Under the pieces are notes generated by a model that had not been told where the DNA came from, did not search any database, and was given only the letters and a program-made list of their open reading frames with translations. From Brevibacterium sp. 'Marine' (GTDB lineage Bacteria > Actinomycetota > Actinomycetes > Actinomycetales > Brevibacteriaceae): a stretch of 64,000 nucleotides of DNA. The translations under genes were made by a program, and so were the position numbers. This document shows, piece by piece, positions 26,994 to 35,902 of the stretch (its first letter is position 1; each line of letters begins with the position of its first letter). The DNA is taken from NCBI RefSeq assembly GCF_012844365.1, contig NZ_CP051626.1, positions 1,674,001 through 1,738,000 on the forward strand. Reading direction: 5' to 3'.

Positions 26994-28184
26994 ATGCCCT
27001 GGCCGAGCGCGCTGTCCACCCGTCGTCCTCCCGAAGCCCGGATGTTCGCCGCGCGCTGGGCACGTTCCGTCCTCGCGGTGGTGTGGGGCGGTCTGCTGTG
27101 TCTTCCGCTCCTCGCCGCCTCCGTGCTCTCACCCTCATCACGAGTGGCCGCCAAGGTGCGAGACTGGGAGCTCGCCCGGCATTCTCACGGGTTCGGACTC
27201 GTCCTCGCTTCCGCACCGACCCACCGCCGGTTCCTGCTCGGCAACGGCCTCATCGCAGCAGTGGCAATCATCCCCACTGCAAACCTCCTCGGCGGATTCG
27301 TCGTCGTGACTCTCGGCTCGCTCTTCCAAGGATTCTTCATCGGGGGAGCCGTGAACATCGGATTCGACATGTGGTCGATCTCCCAGCCCACACTCTTCGT
27401 CGGAGTCCTCTACGGGGCGGCGAACCTCATCGGCGCCATCGCCCTGTCCGAGGCGGCAAGCTGGGCGCACGGTCGCATCGATGCGCGTTTCGTCGAGGTG
27501 AAGCGCCCCTTCGCCGTCTACACCCGCATCAGCGAACTGCTGACAACCCGCCGTGGAGTCGTTCTCGCCATCGACGAGGAACGACGCCGGATCGAGCGCG
27601 ACCTGCACGACGGCGTGCAGCAGAACGTCGTCTCCCTGTCCGTGCTCATCGCCCGAGCCAGACGCGCGTCCGACCCGGTGAAGTCCCAAGCGCTGCTCGA
27701 CGATGCTCTGGGCCAGTCCCAGGACCTCATCGACGAGATGCGGGAAGTCGCGTGGCGGGTCTATCCGACAGCGCTGGACGACCATGGACTGCGACCCGTG
27801 CTCGAAAGAATCGCCGGTCGCAGTCCTATTCCGCTGACCCTCGTGACCGTGCCGGAGGGCAGATTTCCGCCGGCAGCGGAGTCTGCAGCATATTTCGTCG
27901 TCCGAGAGGCCGTGACGAACGTCGTCAAGCACGCCGAGGCGGCCGCGATCACGGTGAGCATCGTCACCGAGGCCCGGACCGCGTTGACCGTGACCGTCTC
28001 CGACGACGGTGTCGGCGGAGCCGATCCGCGCGGGGGAGGACTCCAAGGGCTCGCGCGGCGGGTCGGAGCTCTCGACGGGAGTCTCGACGTCGACTCCCGT
28101 GAGGGCGCAGGCACCACAGTCAGCGCTCGGATCCCGCTCGGGACCGAAGCACAGGACGGCAGCACGACGAAGGAGAAGAAGTGA
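26994..28184 (+). CDS. Sensor histidine kinase (NarL-type partner)
   Basis: A 396-aa membrane kinase. The N-terminal sensor part has hydrophobic segments near residues 25-45, 82-118 and 133-150 with no large extracytoplasmic domain, similar to the 'putative sensor' of actinobacterial kinases. HisKA_3 follows in ERRRIERDLHDGVQQ with phospho-acceptor His205, then the HATPase with EAVTNVVKHAEA and DDGVGGADPRGGGLQGL. The stop overlaps the regulator start (GTGA), so this is a cognate pair. The signal is unknown. Confidence 0.9.
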   Translation: MPWPSALSTRRPPEARMFAARWARSVLAVVWGGLLCLPLLAASVLSPSSRVAAKVRDWELARHSHGFGLVLASAPTHRRFLLGNGLIAAVAIIPTANLLGGFVVVTLGSLFQGFFIGGAVNIGFDMWSISQPTLFVGVLYGAANLIGAIALSEAASWAHGRIDARFVEVKRPFAVYTRISELLTTRRGVVLAIDEERRRIERDLHDGVQQNVVSLSVLIARARRASDPVKSQALLDDALGQSQDLIDEMREVAWRVYPTALDDHGLRPVLERIAGRSPIPLTLVTVPEGRFPPAAESAAYFVVREAVTNVVKHAEAAAITVSIVTEARTALTVTVSDDGVGGADPRGGGLQGLARRVGALDGSLDVDSREGAGTTVSARIPLGTEAQDGSTTKEKK

Positions 28185-28873
28185 GCACGAGTGAGATCCA
28201 GGCCGAGAAACGGATGCGCGTCGTCCTCGCCGACGACGCGGTGCTGCTGCGCGAAGGTGTGCGCAGTCTGCTCGAAGACGAAGGGATCAGCGTCGTCGCG
28301 TCCGTCGGCGACGGAGGGGAGCTGCTGCGGGCGGTCGCCGAGCTGCGGCCGACCCTGGCCATCGTCGACGTGCGGATGCCGCCGACTCACACCACCGAGG
28401 GCCTCGAAGCGGCATTGGCGATCAAACGCCGCTTCCCTGACATCGGAGTGCTCGTGCTCAGCCAATACGTGCTGCGCGAATATGCGACCGAACTGCTGAG
28501 CACCGAATCAGTGGGCGTCGGCTACCTCCTGAAGAACCGGGTGACTGACATCGACCGGTTCCTCGAGTCGGTGCAGCGGATCGCAGAGGGAGGGACGGTC
28601 ATCGACCCCGACGTCGTCCGGCAGCTGCTGACCACCTCGGAGAGGCATAACACGCTGTCGACCCTGACTCCGCGGGAAAGCGAAGTGCTCGAGGCGATGG
28701 CCGAAGGACTGTCGAATCGAGGCATCGGCGAACGCCTCTTCGTCTCGGTCAGCTCCGTCGAAAAGGCGATCAGCTCCATCTTCGATAAACTCGGCCTCCA
28801 GGCAGGGGAGACCACGAGCCGCCGTGTCGCGGCCGTGCTCGCCTACCTCAACCGAGAACGAGGAGAGAAATGA
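28181..28873 (+). CDS. LuxR/NarL-type response regulator
   Basis: A 230-aa regulator. The receiver has DD at 18-19, the phosphorylation site IVDVRMPP (Asp63) and LLKNRV near 108-113. The C-terminal LuxR helix-turn-helix is LTPRESEVLEAMAEGLSNRGIGERLFVSVSSVEKAISSIFDKLGL. The GTG at 28181 overlaps the kinase stop. Its stop overlaps the start of the hydroxy-acid dehydrogenase gene, so that enzyme is likely in the same transcript and possibly part of its regulon. Confidence 0.92.
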   Translation: MSTSEIQAEKRMRVVLADDAVLLREGVRSLLEDEGISVVASVGDGGELLRAVAELRPTLAIVDVRMPPTHTTEGLEAALAIKRRFPDIGVLVLSQYVLREYATELLSTESVGVGYLLKNRVTDIDRFLESVQRIAEGGTVIDPDVVRQLLTTSERHNTLSTLTPRESEVLEAMAEGLSNRGIGERLFVSVSSVEKAISSIFDKLGLQAGETTSRRVAAVLAYLNRERGEK

Positions 28874-30123
28874 AGCGCCGACTGCCCGATGTGAGAGAAC
28901 TCGCCCCCTTGCTGCAGTTCGACCTGCCCCGACTCGACCGGGTCGCAGCCCGATTGGAGTCGGCCGCAGACATCTGGGACCTCCGCCGCATCGCCAAGCG
29001 CGTGACACCGACCGCGCCGTTCGACTATGTCGACGGTGCCGCTCTGGACGAACGGACCTTGGCGAAGAACCGTGAGGCGCTCGGCAACGTCGAGCTCCTT
29101 CCCCGCATCCTCCACGGAGTCGATGCGCCGGATACGTCGACGACGATCGCCGGCGCCCGAGCCCGGCTGCCCTTCGGCATCGCCCCGACCGGCTACACGC
29201 GCATGATGCACTCCGCCGGCGAGGTCGCCGGAGTCCGCGCGGCAGCGAAGGCCGGAATCCCGTTCTCACTGTCGACGATGGGCACGACTTCGGTCGAAGA
29301 CGTCGCAAAGGCGGCGCCGGATTCCACCCGATGGTTCCAGCTCTACCTGTGGAAGGACCGGCAGCGCAGCCTCGACCTGATCCAGCGGGCCGCCGGCAGC
29401 GGATACGAGACCCTGCTGGTCACCGTCGACACCCCGATCACCGGTCAGCGTCTGCGCGATCACCGCAACGGGCTGACGATCCCGCCCCGTCTGACACTGG
29501 GAACGATCCTCGACGCCTCCTATCGTCCCGGCTGGTGGTTCAACTTCCTCACCACCGAACCGCCGAAGTACGCGTCGCTGTCGAACACCTCCCAGTCCCT
29601 GGCGGAGATGACGAAGACGATGTTCGACCCGACCCTCGACCTCGATGACCTGCGGTGGATCCGCGACCAATGGAACGGACGCCTGTTCGTCAAGGGGATC
29701 CTCACCGCCGAGGATGCCCGGCGCGCCCGATCCGTCGGAGCCGATGGACTCGTCGTATCCAACCACGGCGGCCGCCAGCTCGATCGGGCCCCCGATTCGC
29801 TGACCTCCCTGGCCGAAGTCCGTGCGGAGGTCGGTCCTGAGATGGAGCTCATCTTCGACTCCGGCGTCATGTCCGGCACCGATGTCGTCGCCGCGCTGTG
29901 CGCCGGAGCCGACTTCGTGCTCATCGGCCGGGCGTACCTGTACGGGCTCATGGCCGGAGGCCAACGCGGAGTCGAGAGGGCGATTGAGCTCATACAGCAG
30001 GAGATCCTCACCGCCATGGGGCTCATGGGCGCCCGGAGCATCTCCGATCTGGGCCCCGACCTCGTCCGCGGCCTGCCCCAGGCACCGGCCCCGGACCGGC
30101 ATCTGCCGGCCGACTCCGTGTGA
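28870..30123 (+). CDS. FMN-dependent alpha-hydroxy-acid (lactate) dehydrogenase
   Basis: Oxidises an L-2-hydroxy acid, probably lactate, to the keto acid. The 417-aa TIM-barrel flavoenzyme has FGIAPTGYTRMMH (FMN site), WFQLYLWKD, VTVDTPITGQRLRDHRNG and the catalytic SNHGGRQLDRAP with His299 and Arg302. GADFVLIGRAYLYGL is the phosphate loop. No membrane segment is seen, so electrons may pass to a quinone-linked system or oxygen. The ATGA overlap with the response regulator places it in the two-component operon, an unusual setting for lldD-like genes. Confidence 0.9.
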   Translation: MKRRLPDVRELAPLLQFDLPRLDRVAARLESAADIWDLRRIAKRVTPTAPFDYVDGAALDERTLAKNREALGNVELLPRILHGVDAPDTSTTIAGARARLPFGIAPTGYTRMMHSAGEVAGVRAAAKAGIPFSLSTMGTTSVEDVAKAAPDSTRWFQLYLWKDRQRSLDLIQRAAGSGYETLLVTVDTPITGQRLRDHRNGLTIPPRLTLGTILDASYRPGWWFNFLTTEPPKYASLSNTSQSLAEMTKTMFDPTLDLDDLRWIRDQWNGRLFVKGILTAEDARRARSVGADGLVVSNHGGRQLDRAPDSLTSLAEVRAEVGPEMELIFDSGVMSGTDVVAALCAGADFVLIGRAYLYGLMAGGQRGVERAIELIQQEILTAMGLMGARSISDLGPDLVRGLPQAPAPDRHLPADSV

Positions 30124-30130
30124 GCCCGTC

Positions 30131-30739
30131 TCAGGCATGCAGCAGACGCGTGAGCAGCCTGAACTGATGGTCTGAGCTCTCCTCCGGGCCGACGGCTGCG
30201 TTCTCGCTTTCCGTCAGGTGCAGGGCCCATTCGTCGAAAGTCCGCAGCAGTGAGAACACCGCCAGAGTCTGGAGCTCGAGCGGACAATCGACATCGATCG
30301 CCTCGGCCTCACGCCCGACGATGAGCACGGCGCCCACCCATTCTTCGACGCTGTCGGCGAGGCGTCGCACAGCCGGACTGTCCGAATTCGCGTAGACGAT
30401 GTGCCACAGGAGCATGAGCTCCGGACAGTCCGGCCATGTTCGCGCAATGTCATCCCAGACCAAGCGCGCACGGTCCCAGAACCCGTCCGAAAAGCTTCCC
30501 GGGTCAGGCGGCGTCCAGAACCCCCGTGCGGTTGCAGCGAGCTCGGTGACGACGAGGGCGAAGAGGTCGTCCTTCGAGTCGACGACATGGTAGAAGGAAC
30601 TCTTGCTCATCCCGCAGGTGGAGATGATGCGATTGAGCGACGCCTCCTCGAACGTCCGCGCAGCGAATTCTCGCGCGGCGGCATCGATGAGCGCGGCGCG
30701 CTTCTCGGGGCGCATACGCGCCAACGCAGTCTCGGACAC
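30131..30739 (-). CDS. TetR-family repressor
   Basis: A 202-aa repressor. The N-terminal helix-turn-helix reads ALIDAAAREFAARTFEEASLNRIISTCGMSKSSFYHVVDSKDDLF, the classical TetR pattern. The C-terminal ligand domain is unique and gives no clue to the inducer. I used the GTG at 30739 (VSETAL); the frame is open to 30787 but would run over the operator region. It is divergent from the flavin monooxygenase, with two palindromes between them, and so likely represses it and itself. Confidence 0.9.
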   Translation of the reverse strand: MSETALARMRPEKRAALIDAAAREFAARTFEEASLNRIISTCGMSKSSFYHVVDSKDDLFALVVTELAATARGFWTPPDPGSFSDGFWDRARLVWDDIARTWPDCPELMLLWHIVYANSDSPAVRRLADSVEEWVGAVLIVGREAEAIDVDCPLELQTLAVFSLLRTFDEWALHLTESENAAVGPEESSDHQFRLLTRLLHA

Positions 30740-30769
30740 GACGTCAGTGTAGCAATGCTCGACACGCTT

Positions 30770-30787
30770 GTGGACCATGCGGTCCAC
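30770..30787. promoter_or_regulatory. TetR operator 1
   Basis: Perfect palindrome with arms GTGGACC and GGTCCAC around ATGC. It is the stronger of two sites in the tetR/monooxygenase divergent region. Confidence 0.7.
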
Positions 30788-30803
30788 CCGGTGTTACTGT
30801 TTA

Positions 30804-30819
30804 TGGACCAGTCGGTCCA
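30804..30819. promoter_or_regulatory. TetR operator 2
   Basis: Arms TGGACC and GGTCCA around AGTC. Its centre is 33 bp from site 1, about three helical turns, so two dimers can sit on one face of the DNA. Confidence 0.7.
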
Positions 30820-30859
30820 CAAGGGGGTCGGCGAATCGGCCCGACGAAGGAGTCCACGC

Positions 30860-32179
30860 ATGATCATCGCGGCAACGGTCGACGACCAGCTGAAGCACGT
30901 GAGCCCGGAAGAGCCGCGTATTCTCATCGTCGGAGCCGGAATCGCCGGAATTGCCCTGGCTCAGCTCCTTCGGGGCCGCGGGATGCACCCGATCCTCATC
31001 GACCGGTCGCCCGATTCCGGTCGGATGATCGGTGACAACCGGGCCGGATACATGCTCGCCCTCATGCCCGTGGTCGATCCCGTCATCGACGAACTCGAGT
31101 GTCGGGAGGCCTACCTCGAAGCCAGCGTCGGCATCGATCGCTATATCGCCCACGCGCGTACCGGGAAAGTCCTCCGACAGGACCACCTCGGTGATCTTCT
31201 GGCCGACTACGGCGACTATCGCGGAATCTCCCGCTCCGCACTGCTCGACGTGCTCACCGACGGCGACTGTCCGATCGCCTTCGGCACCACGGTGACCGGA
31301 CTGTCCGACGACGGCGCCACTGTGGCTCTCGCCCAGGTGGGCCAATCCGGACAGCACCATGGAGGACGGACGCGGAGCCTGGGCCAGGAGGAAGTACTCG
31401 AATTCGATGCCGTCGTCATCGCCGACGGAATGAATTCCCGCTCCCGCCGGCTCGTGACCGGTGGGCCCGCCGCAACCGCCGCGAGTGAATCAGGCACGAC
31501 TGCCGCTGCCGTCTCCGGTGAGACCTCGCCGGTGTCGTCAATGGACACGACCTGGGGCGGGTGGGTCTGCTGGGCCGAGGCCGATGGCGATCAGAGTGCC
31601 GTCGATGAGATCTGGGGTGATGGATTCTTCCTCGGCATGTACCCGGTCAAGGGAGCTGTCGGAGTCTTCCTCGGTTGCCCCGATGCCCGGCAGCCGCTCG
31701 GCCCCCGGCGATTCGCAGCGGAGGTTCGCAGGCGGCTGTCGGTACTGACTCCGCGGATCGACGCCTGCCTCACCGCGGTCGAGGAAGCTGAAGCACCGTT
31801 CTACTGGCCGCTGCGGGATTCCCGGGCGCAGAAGTGGAGGCATGGTCGCACGGTTCTGCTCGGCGATGCGGCCGCAGGGTTCCTTCCGACTGCCGGGATC
31901 GGTGCCGGAATGGCGATGGAATCGGCCGGGGTGCTCGCTGACGAACTCTCCTCCCTGGCGACTGGGACGAGTGCAGCCGCCGCACTCGAACGCTTCGAGA
32001 CTCGCCAGCGGCCACGTGTCGAGGCCGCTCATGATAACTCGCGGTCTCTGGCCCGGCTGATGTTCGGCCGGTCCCGACTCTTCGCGTTCGTCCGCGACCA
32101 GGCGTTCCGCGTCATCAGCATCCGGTCGGCGCTCAAGCCGATACTGCAGCTGCTCGAATCCCCGCCTCGGCGGATGTGA
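30860..32179 (+). CDS. FAD-dependent aromatic/xenobiotic monooxygenase
   Basis: A 439-aa group A flavoprotein monooxygenase. The N-terminal FAD motif is ILIVGAGIAGIALAQLLRGRG, DG motif VVIADGMNSRSRR, and the second FAD motif VLLGDAAAGFLPTAGIGAGMAMESA. It resembles the TetX/aromatic-hydroxylase group that oxidises hydrophobic substrates. AAGGAG before the ATG at 30860 sets the start. A Ser/Thr/Ala-rich insertion (residues about 200-225) is unusual. Control by the divergent TetR suggests induction by its substrate or a related compound. Confidence 0.88.
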   Translation: MIIAATVDDQLKHVSPEEPRILIVGAGIAGIALAQLLRGRGMHPILIDRSPDSGRMIGDNRAGYMLALMPVVDPVIDELECREAYLEASVGIDRYIAHARTGKVLRQDHLGDLLADYGDYRGISRSALLDVLTDGDCPIAFGTTVTGLSDDGATVALAQVGQSGQHHGGRTRSLGQEEVLEFDAVVIADGMNSRSRRLVTGGPAATAASESGTTAAAVSGETSPVSSMDTTWGGWVCWAEADGDQSAVDEIWGDGFFLGMYPVKGAVGVFLGCPDARQPLGPRRFAAEVRRRLSVLTPRIDACLTAVEEAEAPFYWPLRDSRAQKWRHGRTVLLGDAAAGFLPTAGIGAGMAMESAGVLADELSSLATGTSAAAALERFETRQRPRVEAAHDNSRSLARLMFGRSRLFAFVRDQAFRVISIRSALKPILQLLESPPRRM

Positions 32180-32279
32180 CCCTCCTCCCACCCGGCGCCT
32201 GCAGCGGCCGGGGGCGACCCCGGTTGTGGTAGGAATGGCCAGGGTCCTCGTGCGCGGACCTGCCGAACCACGAACGAGG

Positions 32280-33764
32280 ATGACCATGGGAATGCCAGCC
32301 GCCTCGGCGAATGACGAACGCCGACTCCGACGGGGACTGAAGTCTCGCCACCTGCAGATGATCGCCATCGGCGGTGCCATCGGCACCGGGCTCTTCCTCG
32401 GCTCCGGCGGCACGATCTCACAGGCCGGCCCCGGCGGTGCCCTGCTGGCCTACGCCGCGATCGGCATCATGGTCCTCTTCGTCATGCAGTCCCTCGGTGA
32501 GATGTCGACCCACCTGCCCGTGGCCGGATCGTTCCACACCTACGGCACCAAATACGTCAGTCCCTCATTCGGCTTCGCCATGGGCTGGAACTACTGGTTC
32601 AACTGGGCGATCACCCTGGCCGCCGAACTCGTCGCCGCCGGCGTCATCATGTCCTTCTGGTTCCCCGACGTGCCGTCGTGGATCTGGGCGGCGGTCTTCC
32701 TCGTCCTGCTGGCCGGACTGAACTTCCTGTCCGCGAAGGCCTTCGGCGAAGGCGAATTCTGGTTCGCGGCCATCAAGGTCACCGCCGTGCTTGCCTTCCT
32801 CGTCCTCGGTGTGCTCATGATCGCCGGCATCCTCGGCGGAACCGCACCCGGGGTGAGCAACTGGACGACGGGTGAGGCTCCGTTCGTCGGCGGGTGGATG
32901 TCGGTCATCAGTGTCTTCATGATCGCCGGGTTCTCCTTCCAGGGCACGGAACTCGTCGGCGTCACCGCGGGGGAGTCGGAGAATCCGCGCAAGGACATGC
33001 CGCGCGCCATCCGCACCGTGTTCTGGCGCATCATGCTCTTCTACATCGGCGCCATCGCCGTCATCGGCTTCCTCCTGCCCTATACCGACCCCTCCCTGCT
33101 GGCCTCGGCGAACAATGAGGACATCACGGCCTCACCGTTCACTCTCGTCTTCGAACGCGCCGGCATCGCCGTGGCCGCCGGAATGATGAATGCCGTCATC
33201 CTCACCGCGATCCTCTCCGCCGGCAACTCCGGCCTCTATGCCTCCACCCGCATGCTCTACGCCATGGCGAAAGAGGGGACCGCGCCGAGGCTGTTCGCCC
33301 GCCTCAACGAACGCGGAGTGCCCGTCATGGCACTGCTGGCCACCGCCATGATCGGACTCTTCGGATTCCTCACCGAGATCATGGGTGACGGTGGGGCCTA
33401 TACCTGGCTGATCAACGTCTCCGGGCTCTCCGGCTTCATCGTCTGGGTCGGCATCGCCTGGTGCCACTTCCGGTTCCGCAGGGCCTATGTGCGACAGGGC
33501 CATGCCGTCGCGGACCTGCCGTACCGGGCGCCGCTGTTCCCGATCGGCCCGATCGTCGCGCTGATTATGCTCATCGTCGTCATCATCGGCCAGAATGTGC
33601 AGGCCGTCGTGGGCGGGCAGCTGCTCCAGGTCGCCAGCGCCTATGCCGGGCTTCCGGCGTTCCTGCTTCTGTGGCTCATCCACCGCATCGTCACCGGTCG
33701 GCGCTCACGCATGGTCGCCCTCGATGAGATGGATGTCGAGGGGCTCGAGATCAAGGCTTCCTGA
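32280..33764 (+). CDS. Amino-acid permease (APC superfamily)
   Basis: A 494-aa transporter with twelve hydrophobic segments. The start MIAIGGAIGTGLFLGSGGTISQAGPGGALLAY is the AAT-family signature (unwound TM1), and FQGTELVGVTAGESENPRKDMPRAI is the conserved TM6-7 loop. It most resembles the proline/GABA/aromatic permease subfamily (GABP/ANSP-like), but the substrate cannot be assigned. ATGs at 32280, 32286 and 32292 compete; the first is taken. Confidence 0.88.
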   Translation: MTMGMPAASANDERRLRRGLKSRHLQMIAIGGAIGTGLFLGSGGTISQAGPGGALLAYAAIGIMVLFVMQSLGEMSTHLPVAGSFHTYGTKYVSPSFGFAMGWNYWFNWAITLAAELVAAGVIMSFWFPDVPSWIWAAVFLVLLAGLNFLSAKAFGEGEFWFAAIKVTAVLAFLVLGVLMIAGILGGTAPGVSNWTTGEAPFVGGWMSVISVFMIAGFSFQGTELVGVTAGESENPRKDMPRAIRTVFWRIMLFYIGAIAVIGFLLPYTDPSLLASANNEDITASPFTLVFERAGIAVAAGMMNAVILTAILSAGNSGLYASTRMLYAMAKEGTAPRLFARLNERGVPVMALLATAMIGLFGFLTEIMGDGGAYTWLINVSGLSGFIVWVGIAWCHFRFRRAYVRQGHAVADLPYRAPLFPIGPIVALIMLIVVIIGQNVQAVVGGQLLQVASAYAGLPAFLLLWLIHRIVTGRRSRMVALDEMDVEGLEIKAS

Positions 33765-33827
33765 TTCGATGGTCGGTCCCTCGCCGAGGCGGCCGCGCGG
33801 GGACGATCACGACATCCGGAAAATGAG

Positions 33828-33846
33828 TTAAGCTAGGCTCGCCTAA
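33828..33846. promoter_or_regulatory. DtxR/IdeR-type iron box upstream of the siderophore-binding lipoprotein
   Basis: TTAAGCTAGGCTCGCCTAA matches the DtxR/IdeR 19-bp consensus (TTAGGTTAGSCTAACCTAA) at 15 of 19 positions, 18 bases before the lipoprotein start. Iron-dependent repression is expected. Confidence 0.75.
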
Positions 33847-33864
33847 CTACTCAAGAAGGATTCC

Positions 33865-34818
33865 ATGCGCCGTATTCTCGCCCCAGTGATCGCCTCCGTC
33901 CTCGTCCTCGCCGGCTGCGGCGGAGGAGGTGCCGCCGAGGAGGCCTCCGGGCCCACCGTTGACACGAAGTTCGGTGCCGTCGAGGTGCCCGCCGAACCGC
34001 AGAAGGTCGTGGCTCTCGGGTGGGGCGATGCCGAGACCGCCCTGGCGCTCGGAGTCCAGCCCGTCGGTGCCTCCGACTGGGTCGAATTCGGCGGCAAGGG
34101 AGTCGGTCCGTGGGCCGAGGACCTCTATGATGAGGCGCCGGAGATCATCGCGACGATGGAACCCGATTACGAGGCCATTGCCGCGCTCGAGCCCGACGTC
34201 ATCCTCGATACGAACAGCTCCGGTGAGAAGGAGCGCTACGACCGTCTCTCCGAGATCGCCCCGACGGTCGGAGTTCCCGAAGGCGGCGACAACTACCTGA
34301 CGACGATGGACCAGCAGGTCGAACTCGTCTCCCAGGCGCTGGGCAAGGACGACGACGGGAAGAAGCTGCTCGACGACCTCGAGAAGTCCTACGCGGATGC
34401 GCGCGAAGCTCATCCCGAGTTCCAGGACAAGTCCGTGACCGTGGCGGCGAAGACCGCTGAGGGATGGGGCGCCTACGTCGAGGAATCAGGTCGCGTGCAG
34501 GTCATGAAGCAGCTCGGCTTCAAGCAGTCCGAGACGATAGCCGGAATGAAGGCCGAGGGCTTCTCCGTGCCGATCTCCGAGGAGAACCTCGATCAGCTCG
34601 ACGCGGACCTGCTTCTGACATTCCCGATCTACATCGAGGACGCCGATGTCACCGGCGATGCCGCCTACAAGCGCATCCCGGCCGTCAAGGACGGGCACGA
34701 CCTCGTTCTGACCAACGAGAACGACGACATCCGCAAGGCATTCTCGCTCAACTCGATCCTCTCGGCACAGTACACGGCGGAGAAGCTCCCGGATCTCATC
34801 GCCGACAAGGTGAAGTGA
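33865..34818 (+). CDS. Ferric-siderophore ABC transporter binding lipoprotein
   Basis: Binds ferric siderophore outside the membrane. The 317-aa protein has a lipobox LVLAGC with lipid-modified Cys near residue 18, followed by a class III (FecB/FepB-type) periplasmic-binding fold: KVVALGWGDAETALALGV, EPDYEAIAALEPDVIL. The long alpha-helical backbone and the acidic patches in DADVTGDAAYKRIPAVKDG fit docking to a FecCD permease. The ATG at 33865 follows AAGGA. The cognate permease genes lie 3.4 kb away at 38254-41245. Confidence 0.9.
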   Translation: MRRILAPVIASVLVLAGCGGGGAAEEASGPTVDTKFGAVEVPAEPQKVVALGWGDAETALALGVQPVGASDWVEFGGKGVGPWAEDLYDEAPEIIATMEPDYEAIAALEPDVILDTNSSGEKERYDRLSEIAPTVGVPEGGDNYLTTMDQQVELVSQALGKDDDGKKLLDDLEKSYADAREAHPEFQDKSVTVAAKTAEGWGAYVEESGRVQVMKQLGFKQSETIAGMKAEGFSVPISEENLDQLDADLLLTFPIYIEDADVTGDAAYKRIPAVKDGHDLVLTNENDDIRKAFSLNSILSAQYTAEKLPDLIADKVK

Positions 34819-34835
34819 CCGGCGACAGTACGCCG

Positions 34836-34851
34836 CTGCGCCGTTGCGCAG
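34836..34851. terminator. Short terminator between convergent genes
   Basis: Six-bp stem CTGCGC with loop CGTT in the 36-base gap between the lipoprotein and Nudix stops. Confidence 0.4.
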
Positions 34852-34854
34852 AAC

Positions 34855-35313
34855 TCACACGGCGGCACGCCACGCATCGAGGCCGATGTCGATGATGCGG
34901 GCGTGCCGGACGTTCGGCAGCGAAGTGATCGGCAGCCATTCCGCCCTATCCGTCGTCCCATCGACTTCGAGGGTGCCCAAGGTGCCGCCGATGATCCGCG
35001 CCTCGTAGACGACCCGAACGCCTTTGAAGGGACGATCCGTCGAATCGCTGAAGGCCGGATTGCGGCGAGGCTCTGTGAAGGAATGAGTGGTCAAGGGGCG
35101 GACCAGTTCAGCGTCGAACCCGGTCTCCTCTTTGATCTCCCGGAGTGTGCCCGCTTCGATGCTTTCGTCGAACTCGATTCCGCCTCCGGGCAGCGTCCAG
35201 ATCGCGTGCAGGCGGTCCTTTCCGCCGTTGAACCAGCTGAGGAGGATTTCGTCGTCGTCATTGACGATGACCGCGTAACCGGCAAGTCGGGTGTCGTATT
35301 CGGAGAAGTGCAT
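34855..35313 (-). CDS. Nudix hydrolase
   Basis: A 152-aa Nudix protein. The box is fully conserved: GGGIEFDESIEAGTLREIKEETGF, where G-x5-E-x7-REUxEExGU holds. The substrate nucleoside diphosphate derivative is unknown. Its end has no special domain. It is divergent from the SRPBCC gene and convergent with the siderophore-binding lipoprotein, and may be unrelated to iron uptake. Confidence 0.9.
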   Translation of the reverse strand: MHFSEYDTRLAGYAVIVNDDDEILLSWFNGGKDRLHAIWTLPGGGIEFDESIEAGTLREIKEETGFDAELVRPLTTHSFTEPRRNPAFSDSTDRPFKGVRVVYEARIIGGTLGTLEVDGTTDRAEWLPITSLPNVRHARIIDIGLDAWRAAV

Positions 35314-35404
35314 GACCTCACCCTACCCGCGTGTGCCGGTCGCCGAAGTCGGCTGAACTCACTGAAGTCTTGTTCGGCCGACGTCGGATACTTAGTGTGA
35401 AGAT

Positions 35405-35893
35405 ATGAGCGAACAGCCGCAGACGCCGAATGACAGGCTCGTCCGTACCCGCACGATCCCCGCCTCCGTCGACCAGATCTTCACACTGCTGTCCGATCCG
35501 CGACGCCACCATGAGACCGAACCCGGCGACTGGGTCCGCGGCGCCATCGACGGCGCCCCCATCACGGAAATCGGTCAGGTGTTCTCCATGGACATGTATC
35601 TCGACGTCGTGGGCGGGGCCTACCGCATCGACAACACCGTCACCGCCTTCGATCCTCCGCACGCCATCGCCTGGGATCCAGGCCAAGCCGACGAATCCGG
35701 ACGGGTCGTCCCCGGCGGGTGGCGGTGGCGCTACGACCTCACCGAGACCGATTCCGGCACCGAGGTGGCTCTGACCTATGATTGGTCCGCAACGACGGAC
35801 GCCACCCGGGAGGAGTTCGGCGGCTTCCCTCCGTTCCCTGCCGAATTCCTCGACGCCTCACTGGAGAGCCTCGAACGTGCCGTCACGGGCTAG
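35405..35893 (+). CDS. SRPBCC-family protein
   Basis: A 162-aa START-like protein. The first strand is LVRTRTIPASVDQIFTLLSDPRRHHET, followed by the fold's mid helix and the beta strands that end in RWRYDLTETDSGTEVALTYDWSA. The long last helix is FDASLESLERAV-like. The ligand is not known. The start ATG at 35405 follows a weak AAGA. It is 9 bases upstream of the hydrolase gene and probably shares its transcript. Confidence 0.75.
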   Translation: MSEQPQTPNDRLVRTRTIPASVDQIFTLLSDPRRHHETEPGDWVRGAIDGAPITEIGQVFSMDMYLDVVGGAYRIDNTVTAFDPPHAIAWDPGQADESGRVVPGGWRWRYDLTETDSGTEVALTYDWSATTDATREEFGGFPPFPAEFLDASLESLERAVTG

Positions 35894-35902
35894 GCTGGGA
35901 TC

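Noticed and set aside
30401..30859. N-terminal extension of the flavin monooxygenase.
   Set aside because: The open frame runs back across the TetR gene and its operators; the ATG at 30860 has AAGGAG and starts just before the FAD motif.
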